Notes under the pieces: generated by a model
Seen by the model: the letters and a program-made list of their open reading frames with translations, nothing else
What the model was told of the DNA's origin: nothing
The model's database searches: none
Shown: piece after piece, positions 1 to 7,610 of the stretch
How positions within the stretch are numbered: position 1 is the first letter of the stretch
How the letters are laid out: every line of letters begins with the position of its first letter
Position numbers and translations under genes: made by a program
Assembly (NCBI GenBank): GCA_045612925.1
Contig: JAZKZX010000030.1
Location: 1 to 17,297 of the forward strand
Source of the DNA: UBA1189 sp045612925
Lineage (GTDB): Bacteria > Bacteroidota > Bacteroidia > Bacteroidales > Bacteroidaceae
DNA: 17,297 nucleotides
Reading direction: 5' to 3'

Positions 1-1628
1 TCAACCATCATCATGCCGAAGTAGTTACGCTCGAACATCTTGTCGTTTGACTCCTGGAAGTTGGCTCCCTGGCGGGCACGCTTCTCGGTGAGGATGCGGG
101 CATAGCGTTCGCGGCGCTCGGCCTCGCGGTCGGGGCGCAGGTTGATGATCTCGATGCCTTCGAGGCTGAGGTCGAGCTCCTTGGCGAGCTTCTCAATGCG
201 CTCGTCGTTACCCAAGAGGATGGGGTGACAGATGCCCTCGGCCTTGGCCTCAACGGCTGCCTTGAGCATGGTGGGGTGGATACCCTCGGCAAACACTACG
301 CGTTGGGGGTTGCTGCGGGCGGTGTCGTAGAGCTGGCGGGTGAGCTTGCTCTCCTGACCCATGAGCTCGCGCAGCTGGGTGGCGTAGGCACCCCAGTCGG
401 TGATGGGCTTGCGTGCCACACCGCTCTCCATCGCTGCCTTGGCTACGGCCATGGACACCTGGGTGATGAGGCGGGGGTCAACGGGCTTCGGGATGAAGTA
501 TGAGGGACCGAACGACAGGTTGTTCACATGATATGCCTCGTTCACTACATCGGGTACGGGCTGCTTGGCCAGACTGGCGATGGCACGCACGGCGGCGAGC
601 TTCATCTCTTCGTTGATGGCGGTAGCCTGCGTGTCGAGGGCACCGCGGAAGATGTAGGGGAAGCCGATGACATTGTTGATCTGGTTGGGATAGTCTGAGC
701 GGCCTGTTGCCATCAGCACATCGGGGCGTGAGGCCATGGCATCTTCGTACGAGATCTCCGGTGTGGGGTTGGCAAGGGCAAACACGATGGGCATAGCTGC
801 CATGGAGCGTACCATATCCTGGCTCAATACATTTCCGCGCGAGAGGCCGAGGAATACATCGGCTCCCTTGATGGCCTCCTCGAGGGTGTGCACATCGCGG
901 CGGTCGGTGGCGAAGAACTTCTTCTCCTCGGTGAGGCCCGGACGGTCAGAGGTGATCACGCCCTTGCTGTCGAGCATGAGGATGTTCTCGCGGCGTGCGC
1001 CGAGGGCTACATAGAGCTTGGTGCATGAGATGGCCGATGCGCCTGCACCGTTGACCACGATCTTGACCTCCTCGATCTTCTTGCCTGCCACCTGGAGGGC
1101 GTTGATGAGACCTGCCGATGAGATGATGGCTGTGCCGTGCTGGTCGTCGTGCATCACGGGGATGTCGAGCTCTTCCTTGAGGCGACGCTCAATCTCGAAG
1201 CACTCGGGGGCCTTGATGTCCTCGAGGTTGATGCCTCCGAAGGTGGGGGCAATGGCCTTGACGGCTTGGATGAACTTCTCGGGGTCCTTTTCGTCGACCT
1301 CGATGTCGAACACATCGATGCCGGCATATATCTTGAACAACAGTCCCTTACCCTCCATCACGGGCTTGCCGGCGAGGGTGCCTATATCGCCCAGTCCGAG
1401 CACCGCGGTACCGTTAGAGATCACGGCCACGAGGTTGCCCTTGGCAGTATAGTCGTAGGCTGTCTGCGGGTCTTTCTCGATTTCGAGACAGGGCTCGGCT
1501 ACGCCGGGTGAATAGGCGAGCGAGAGGTCTTTCTGTGTACTGTAAGGTTTGGTGGGAACCACCTCAATCTTTCCTGGCTTGCCCTGTGAGTGATACAGCA
1601 AGGCAGCCTCTTTGGTTATCTTTGTCAT
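1..1628 (-). CDS. maeB: NADP-dependent malic enzyme, MaeB type (3' end outside window)
   Basis: Oxidative decarboxylation of malate to pyruvate, supplying NAD(P)H in the cytoplasm. The minus-strand frame is open from the ATG at 1628 to the window edge, giving 542 codons; no stop is reached. Visible in the translation are the N-terminal malic domain (SLAYSPGVAEPCLEI about 36-50; GTAVLGLGDIG about 73-83; VMHDDQHGTA about 158-167, metal and substrate region) and the Rossmann NAD(P) site VVNGAGASAI about 191-200. From roughly residue 430 the protein runs into a phosphotransacetylase-like domain (RVVFAEG, ILLGND). MaeB-type enzymes have this two-domain layout and are usually about 750-760 residues, so some 200 residues are missing only because of the window cut. 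It is the last gene of the minus-strand block and has its own promoter at 1662-1693, inside a tandem repeat. The PTA-like domain is generally considered regulatory rather than catalytic (family knowledge). Confidence 0.95.
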   Translation of the reverse strand, partial: MTKITKEAALLYHSQGKPGKIEVVPTKPYSTQKDLSLAYSPGVAEPCLEIEKDPQTAYDYTAKGNLVAVISNGTAVLGLGDIGTLAGKPVMEGKGLLFKIYAGIDVFDIEVDEKDPEKFIQAVKAIAPTFGGINLEDIKAPECFEIERRLKEELDIPVMHDDQHGTAIISSAGLINALQVAGKKIEEVKIVVNGAGASAISCTKLYVALGARRENILMLDSKGVITSDRPGLTEEKKFFATDRRDVHTLEEAIKGADVFLGLSRGNVLSQDMVRSMAAMPIVFALANPTPEISYEDAMASRPDVLMATGRSDYPNQINNVIGFPYIFRGALDTQATAINEEMKLAAVRAIASLAKQPVPDVVNEAYHVNNLSFGPSYFIPKPVDPRLITQVSMAVAKAAMESGVARKPITDWGAYATQLRELMGQESKLTRQLYDTARSNPQRVVFAEGIHPTMLKAAVEAKAEGICHPILLGNDERIEKLAKELDLSLEGIEIINLRPDREAERRERYARILTEKRARQGANFQESNDKMFERNYFGMMMV

Positions 1629-1661
1629 ACCTTATATATAACTAATACTAATACGAGGGTG

Positions 1662-1693
1662 CAAAATTAGTGCAAGGCGAGAGAAAAAGCAAA
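1662..1693 (-). promoter_or_regulatory. maeB promoter
   Basis: On the minus strand, TTTG (1693-1690), a 20-nt spacer and TAATTTTG (1669-1662) match the Bacteroidota -33/-7 pattern TTTG-N19-21-TAnnTTTG exactly. The -7 box ends about 33 nt before the maeB ATG. The promoter is formed by the gene-proximal unit of the 85-bp tandem repeat. Activity is inferred from the match alone. Confidence 0.75.
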
Positions 1694-1862
1694 ACTTGTT
1701 TTGAGTTTTTCCGAGCCGCAGCCTAATTTCAAGCTGCGAAGCAGATTAAAGGTACAGCAAACCGAGAGAAAATACAAAACTTGTTTTGAGTTTTTCCGAG
1801 CCGCAGCGTAATTAAAAGCTGCGAAGCAGATTAAAATTAGTGCAAGGCGAGAGAAAAGCAAC
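1662..1862 (-). repeat. 85-bp tandem repeat, 2.4 copies, each with a promoter-like element
   Basis: Three units start at 1662, 1747 and 1832. The CGAGAG landmark recurs at 1678, 1763 and 1848, an exact 85-bp period. The first two units are nearly identical: an AAAACTTGTTTTGAG segment, CCGAGCCGCAGC, and a stem CGCAGC/GCTGCG whose loop sequence differs between units while the stem is kept. The third unit stops after about 30 bp. On the minus strand each unit has a TTTG-like box 19-20 nt before a TAnnTTTG-like box: perfect in unit 1, one mismatch in the -7 of unit 2 (TACCTTTA at 1754-1747), and mismatches in both boxes of unit 3. There is no coding function; an open frame through it is a by-product of the repeat. 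Confidence 0.85.
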
Positions 1863-1877
1863 ACACATGTCGGTAGG

Positions 1878-1895
1878 CCCCTCTTCCAGGAGGGG
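1878..1895 (-). terminator. possible recN terminator hairpin
   Basis: A 6-bp GC-rich stem (CCCCTC 1878-1883 with GAGGGG 1890-1895) with a 6-nt loop lies just after the recN stop. On the minus strand only a weak U-rich run follows (TTGCTTTT), so termination may be inefficient. Confidence 0.4.
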
Positions 1896-1903
1896 GTTGC
1901 CCC

Positions 1904-3562
1904 TCAATAGCCCAACAATTCCTTGGCATTGTTGATGGCTGCCTCGGTGAGCGTGCCGGCACTCATCATCTGTGCCAGTTCGGTGACGCGCTCCTCGGTA
2001 GTGAGGGGGCGTATGTGGCTCACGGTGGCATCGGCATTGTCCTCCTTGTATACCTTGTAGTGGGCAGCAGCCTTCGAGGCTATCTGCGGCAAGTGGGTGA
2101 TGCTGATGACCTGGCGCCCGTGACCGGCTATGGAGGCCATGATATCGGCCATACGGGCTGCGATGGTGCCCGATACGCCTGTGTCTATCTCGTCGAAGAT
2201 AAGTGTGGGCAGCGCCTTGGCGGTGGCGATGATGCTCTTGAGCGAGAGCATGATGCGCGATACCTCACCTCCCGAGGCTACCTGGGCGATATCCTGCAGG
2301 GTGCCGTTCTTGTTGGCCGAGAAGAGGAAGCTCACGCTGTCCATACCTGTGGCATCGGGCTGGCGGCGCGGAGTGATGGCAACGGCAAAGCGTGTGTTGG
2401 GCATACCCAACTCGACAAGGCGTGCCACGATATCCTTCTCGAAGGCCGTGCCCACCTCTTTGCGCTGGGCGGTGAGTTGTGCTCCAGCCTCGACGAGAGT
2501 GCTATAGGCGGCCTCCTTAAGCCGTTCCATGGTGGCGATGCGCTCGGCAGATTCGTCGATGCGGTCCAGCGTATCGCGGAAACGCTGCTCTATCTCCAAC
2601 AACTCGCCTACGCTGCTCACACGGTGTTTCTGCTGGGCGGTGTAGATGGTGTCGAGACGACCCTCTACCCATGCCTGACGCTCGGGGTCGAAGGTGATGC
2701 GCTCCTCGGCATCGGCCACCTCGCTGGCTATGTCCTTGAGCTCGATGTAGAGGCTCTCCATACGCTCGTGCCACTCCTCGGCAGCAGGGTATATCTGGGT
2801 GAGTGAGCGCAGGGCCGAGGTGGTGCTGCGCAAGGCAGAGGTCTGTCCACCCTCATCGCTGCTGAGTGATGCGCTGATGCGGTAGAGGCTCTCCTTGATG
2901 TCTTCGGCATGGGTGAGCACCTCGAGCTCCTGCTCCAGCTCCTCCTGCTCGCCCTCCTGCAGGCGCCACTCGTCAAACTGCTGCAGCTGGAAGCGTATGT
3001 AATCCTCATCGCCCTGGTCGCCCGTGAGCTGCGTGCGCAAGGCTTCGAGCTGTGCCGACACCTCGTGGTAATGGCGGTAGGCCTCGGCATATCGCTCCCT
3101 TGCCGTGATGTCAGTGCACAGTGTGTCGAGCACACCGAGCTGGAAACTCTCGGCCGAAAGCAACAGGTTCTGATGTTGTGAGTGGATGTCGATGATGCGC
3201 TCGCCCAGTAGCTTCAGCGTGGTGAGCGGTACGGGGGTGTCGTTGATGAAGGCGCGGCTCTTGCCCGTGGCAGCTATCTCGCGGCGTACGATACACTCGG
3301 CATCGTACTCTATCTCGTTGTCCTCGAAGAGCGGCTCCAGGCCATAGCCCGTGATGTCGAAGGTGCCCTCGACGATACACTTGGTGGCTCCTGTGCGTAT
3401 GGCAGCGGTCTCGGCACGCTGGCCCGTGAGCAGGCCTATGGCACCGAGGAGGATAGACTTACCGGCACCCGTCTCGCCCGTGATGACCGAGAAACCAGAG
3501 GCAAAGTCGAGGTCGAGCGACTCTATGAGCGCGTAGTTCTGTATATGTAGGTTGCGTAGCAT
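1904..3562 (-). CDS. recN: DNA repair protein RecN
   Basis: SMC-like ATPase acting in recombinational repair of double-strand breaks, on the nucleoid. 552 residues, the usual RecN length. The Walker A motif GETGAGKS is at residues 29-36 of the N-terminal ATPase half. A long charged, heptad-like middle part (about 160-390) fits the antiparallel coiled coil. The C-terminal half has the ABC signature (ASGGEVSRIMLSLK) and Walker B (LPTLIFDEIDTGVSG), followed by a switch-region ITHLPQIA. The ATG at 3562 sits about 20 nt after a TACCTTTG -7 box, which supports this start; the N-terminal MLRNLHIQNYALIESL is the normal family beginning. It lies 151 nt downstream of groL, behind a strong terminator, so it is a separate transcription unit. 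A near-perfect 24-nt palindrome overlaps the upstream part of its promoter and may be an operator (see findings). Confidence 0.97.
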   Translation of the reverse strand: MLRNLHIQNYALIESLDLDFASGFSVITGETGAGKSILLGAIGLLTGQRAETAAIRTGATKCIVEGTFDITGYGLEPLFEDNEIEYDAECIVRREIAATGKSRAFINDTPVPLTTLKLLGERIIDIHSQHQNLLLSAESFQLGVLDTLCTDITARERYAEAYRHYHEVSAQLEALRTQLTGDQGDEDYIRFQLQQFDEWRLQEGEQEELEQELEVLTHAEDIKESLYRISASLSSDEGGQTSALRSTTSALRSLTQIYPAAEEWHERMESLYIELKDIASEVADAEERITFDPERQAWVEGRLDTIYTAQQKHRVSSVGELLEIEQRFRDTLDRIDESAERIATMERLKEAAYSTLVEAGAQLTAQRKEVGTAFEKDIVARLVELGMPNTRFAVAITPRRQPDATGMDSVSFLFSANKNGTLQDIAQVASGGEVSRIMLSLKSIIATAKALPTLIFDEIDTGVSGTIAARMADIMASIAGHGRQVISITHLPQIASKAAAHYKVYKEDNADATVSHIRPLTTEERVTELAQMMSAGTLTEAAINNAKELLGY

Positions 3563-3582
3563 CTTTCTTCGTTTTTAGAGTG

Positions 3583-3620
3583 CAAAGGTACGAAGTATCT
3601 TTGAGATAAATCTCAGAGAT
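3583..3620 (-). promoter_or_regulatory. recN promoter with overlapping 24-nt near-palindrome
   Basis: On the minus strand TACCTTTG (3590-3583) is a clean Bacteroidota -7 box, about 20 nt before the recN ATG; no clean TTTG -33 box is present. Immediately upstream, 3597-3620 is a near-perfect inverted repeat: 11 pairs, one of them T-G, around a 2-nt centre, with core TGAGATAAATCTCA. It covers the spacer and -33 area, where a repressor or activator site would act. The structure is seen directly; regulator binding is inferred. Confidence 0.6.
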
Positions 3621-3624
3621 AGGC

Positions 3625-3656
3625 GAAAAAAGTAAAGGGGTAGCCATGCCACCCCT
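3625..3656 (-). terminator. Rho-independent terminator of groS-groL
   Basis: On the minus strand a 9-bp stem (AGGGGTGGC with GGCTACCCCT-type arm, one G-T pair) closes a 3-nt loop at 3656-3636. It is followed by TTACTTTTTT (down to 3625). Placed about 57 nt after the groL stop and before the recN promoter, it separates the two units. Confidence 0.85.
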
Positions 3657-3713
3657 CAACTTTACAGTTCGGAAAGCGCACAGTGCGTGCAGTGCGCACA
3701 GCCTGAAACGCTA

Positions 3714-5342
<1,629 letters not shown>

Positions 5343-5382
5343 AGTTGTTAGTTGTTTTTTTGATTGTTGGTTCTATAGAGCT

Positions 5383-5427
5383 TCTAGAATATCTAGATTG
5401 TCTAGAGTATCTAGAGTATCTAGTCTG
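5383..5427 (-). repeat. Five 9-bp tandem repeats (TCTAGA type) in the groS-groL spacer
   Basis: Plus-strand units are TCTAGAATA, TCTAGATTG, TCTAGAGTA, TCTAGAGTA and TCTAGTCTG, in perfect 9-bp register, beginning 5 nt after the groS stop on the transcribed strand. TCTAGA is self-complementary, so any two of the first four units can pair in the mRNA. CTAG is often scarce in bacterial genomes, which makes five in 45 bp notable. Confidence 0.85.
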
Positions 5428-5431
5428 ATTA

Positions 5432-5704
5432 TTATCCTACGATTGCCAGGATGTCGCTCTGGCGCATGATGAGGTACTTGGTGCCGTCGAGCTCGAGCTC
5501 AGTGCCGGCATACTTACCATAGAGTACGGTATCGCCTACCTTTACTACCATGTCTTCGTCTTTGGTGCCGTTACCTACGGCTACTACTTCGCCCTTGAGG
5601 GGTTTCTCCTTGGCGGTGTCGGGGATGATGATACCACCGATAGTTCTCTCTTCGGCCGGTGCGGGTACTACGAGCACGCGGTCTGCTAATGGTTTGATGT
5701 TCAT
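5432..5704 (-). CDS. groS: Co-chaperonin GroES (Hsp10)
   Basis: Heptameric lid of the GroEL chamber. 90 residues, standard length. MNIKPLADRVLVVPAP, the mobile loop around ERTIGGIIIPDTAKEKP (about 19-35), GEVVAVGNG and the end KYLIMRQSDILAIVG are typical. First gene of the groS-groL operon, 153 nt downstream of dacA on the same strand. No clean TAnnTTTG box or heat-shock inverted repeat was found in that gap, so the source of its transcription is not settled; a distal promoter or an unrecognised heat-shock promoter are both possible. Confidence 0.98.
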   Translation of the reverse strand: MNIKPLADRVLVVPAPAEERTIGGIIIPDTAKEKPLKGEVVAVGNGTKDEDMVVKVGDTVLYGKYAGTELELDGTKYLIMRQSDILAIVG

Positions 5705-5857
5705 AGTTGTGTATTCTTTTATCGTTGTTGTATGAATATTTACCTTACACTGCTCTATAAAACGAAAAATATGCCACGAATGTTTTCATGCACCCATGCT
5801 GACATAATTCGCCCGAAATATGCCCTAAAGCGTGCTTTTTATGACAGAATGTCGGTT

Positions 5858-6622
5858 TTATTCGAGTTCGAAGAGCAATTTTTCCAACTCCTCTGCCGAA
5901 AGGCGGCGGTGCAGTTGTCCCTTGTGGGCAACGGTGATGGCACCTGTCTCCTCTGATACGACGATGGCCAGCGCATCGGTCTCCTGCGATATGCCCAGGG
6001 CGGCACGATGACGCAAGCCGAGCGACTTGGGAATGTCCATGCTATGCGATACGGGCAACAGACAACCTGCGGCTACGATACGCTGCTTGCTGATGATCAT
6101 GGCGCCATCGTGCAGCGGACTGTTCTTGAAGAAGATGTTCTCAATGAGCAGCTGGTTGATGTTGGCGTTCACCGTCTCGCCGGTCTTGATGGCCTCGGTG
6201 AGCGTATTGCTCTGTTCGATGACTATAAGGGCACCCTCCTTGCGCTTGGACATGTTCATGCAGGCCATCACGATGGGCATCATCTCGGTATGGTCGGTAG
6301 GGGTGGTGTTCTTCTTGGCAAAGAACTCAAGGATACGACGCACACGACGCTGCGAACCCACATCGCGCAGGAAACGGCGTATGTCGTCCTGGAAGATGAC
6401 GATGAGGGCGAGGGCACCGACATTGACCAGTGTGTCGAGGATGCCGCCTAAGAGACGCATCTGGAATATCTGCGACACGAAGATCCATATGGCCACGATG
6501 ACGAGTATGCCGATGAAGAGGTTGATTGACCCCGACTCTTTCATAAATTTATATAGATAGAAGAGCATGAGCGCTACGAGTAGCACATCGATCAAATCTT
6601 TTATTCCGAAACCGAGTAACAT
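5858..6622 (-). CDS. dacA: Diadenylate cyclase (CdaA/DacA type)
   Basis: Membrane enzyme making the second messenger cyclic di-AMP from two ATP, linked in other bacteria to osmotic and potassium balance and cell-wall control. 254 residues. Three predicted N-terminal membrane segments (about 10-27, 33-52, 60-77) are followed by a DAC (DisA_N) domain. The catalytic signatures are present: SPLHDGAMII (DGA, about 167-176) and GLRHRAALGIS (RHR, about 202-212). The start ATG at 6622 lies 2 nt after the folP stop, so translation is probably coupled. There is no CdaR or GlmM gene alongside, unlike the Firmicutes cdaA operon. The folP-dacA pairing is, from memory, common in Bacteroidota. Confidence 0.95.
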   Translation of the reverse strand: MLLGFGIKDLIDVLLVALMLFYLYKFMKESGSINLFIGILVIVAIWIFVSQIFQMRLLGGILDTLVNVGALALIVIFQDDIRRFLRDVGSQRRVRRILEFFAKKNTTPTDHTEMMPIVMACMNMSKRKEGALIVIEQSNTLTEAIKTGETVNANINQLLIENIFFKNSPLHDGAMIISKQRIVAAGCLLPVSHSMDIPKSLGLRHRAALGISQETDALAIVVSEETGAITVAHKGQLHRRLSAEELEKLLFELE

Positions 6623-6624
6623 GT

Positions 6625-7458
6625 TTATGAGTGTTTAGTGGTCTGAACTTGGGAGTGTTTTTTTAGTTTTCCAACGATTTCTACAGCCTCTACCGCTGCC
6701 TTCACATCGTGTACACGGAGGATATGGGCGCCCTTCATCAAGGCTACAGTATGCAGTGCGGTAGTGCCGTTGAGAGCCTCCTCGGGAGTGCATTCAAGAT
6801 GCTTGTATATCATCGACTTACGCGATATGCCCACCAGCAATGGACAACCGAGCAGGTGCAACTCCTCGAGGTGTGCCATGAGACGGTAGTTGTCGTCGAG
6901 CGTCTTCTCGAATCCGAAACCCGGGTCTACAATGATGTCATTTACGCCCATCAGATGCAGGTGGTTGATACGCTCGGCAAGGCTATAGGTGAGGCGTGCG
7001 ATGGGGGTAGCAGCCGTAAGGATATAGGGCACCTGCAGTCGAGCCACGGTGGTGAACATCTGCTTGTCGGCCTCGCCGCCATATACATCGTTGATCATCT
7101 GTACGCCAAAGTCCTTGACGCAGCGCTCAGCCACTGATGTGCGGAATGTGTCGACAGAGAGGATGGCCTCGGGAGCGACTTTGCGGATAGCACCCAAGGC
7201 TGAGGCAAGACGGCGCATCTCCTCCTCCTCGCTCACGGGAGCCAAGCCTGGCTTGGTGGAACATCCGCCCACATCAAGTATCGAGGCTCCCTCATCAAGC
7301 ATCATCAAGGCACGCTCGGCAATGGCCTCTGCCGTATGGGCTTGCGAAGCCTCGTAGAACGACTCGGTAGTGGCATTGAGTATACCCATTACCTGGGGAC
7401 GGTCTAAAGAGAGCAGCTGGCCTCCGATGTTGAGCGTATAGGATGGGGGTAGTAGCAT
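6625..7458 (-). CDS. folP: Dihydropteroate synthase, divergent in the substrate loops
   Basis: Joins pABA and the pterin pyrophosphate in folate synthesis; target of sulfonamides. 277 residues from the ATG at 7458. An in-frame TTG two codons upstream (7464) is possible but less likely. Core motifs are kept: DVGGCSTKPG (62-71), IND (122-124), DPGFGF (178-183), SRK (212-214), LNGTTALHT (229-237) and RVHD (248-251). Two parts are unusual. Loop 1, normally close to NVTPDSF, reads NATTESF (28-34). The MHMRGTP-type strand, usually after PYIL, is missing: PYIL (144-147) runs into TAATPIARLT and the following segment is short. The catalytic residues look intact, so an active enzyme is the simplest reading. 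A -7 box at 7486-7493 lies upstream, shared with the divergent sialidase region. Confidence 0.93.
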   Translation of the reverse strand: MLLPPSYTLNIGGQLLSLDRPQVMGILNATTESFYEASQAHTAEAIAERALMMLDEGASILDVGGCSTKPGLAPVSEEEEMRRLASALGAIRKVAPEAILSVDTFRTSVAERCVKDFGVQMINDVYGGEADKQMFTTVARLQVPYILTAATPIARLTYSLAERINHLHLMGVNDIIVDPGFGFEKTLDDNYRLMAHLEELHLLGCPLLVGISRKSMIYKHLECTPEEALNGTTALHTVALMKGAHILRVHDVKAAVEAVEIVGKLKKHSQVQTTKHS

Positions 7459-7485
7459 GTCCAATTCAAATAGGCTTTATCATTG

Positions 7486-7493
7486 CAAAGATA
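7486..7493 (-). promoter_or_regulatory. folP-dacA promoter -7 box
   Basis: TATCTTTG on the minus strand fits TAnnTTTG, 27 nt before the folP ATG. No TTTG is found 19-21 nt further upstream, so the -33 is weak or absent. Confidence 0.6.
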
Positions 7494-7550
7494 CAAGAAA
7501 AAAATAGAATTCATTTCTAAAATCATATTTTTCTTAACTAATGCCGCCCG

Positions 7551-7582
7551 TTTGGAAAATTACGATATTCTCTTTACCTTTG
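7551..7582 (+). promoter_or_regulatory. Promoter of the sialidase-murF unit
   Basis: TTTG (7551-7554), a 20-nt spacer and TACCTTTG (7575-7582) match the Bacteroidota consensus exactly. The ATG follows 28 nt later with an A/T-rich leader and no Shine-Dalgarno sequence. Confidence 0.85.
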
Positions 7583-7610
7583 CGAGACGAATACTTATTT
7601 AGAAATATCA

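Noticed and set aside
1667..1864. 65-codon open frame on the minus strand between recN and maeB
   Set aside because: It lies almost entirely inside the 85-bp tandem repeat and its protein simply repeats the translated unit; the region is a promoter region.
2015..2806. 263-codon plus-strand frame within recN
   Set aside because: Antisense shadow of recN caused by GC-rich codon use; RecN motifs on the other strand are unambiguous.
3676..3697. GCGCAC/GTGCGC hairpin after groL
   Set aside because: A short stem with a 10-nt loop and no U-tract; the terminator at 3625-3656 is far better.
5705..5857. Search for a CIRCE element or heat-shock promoter before groS
   Set aside because: No TTAGCACTC-N9-GAGTGCTAA or sigma-32-like sequence is present. 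GGCATATTT occurs twice, but this is too short to call.
5732..5956. 74-codon plus-strand frame across the groS-dacA gap
   Set aside because: It runs antisense into the well-supported dacA gene and resembles no protein.
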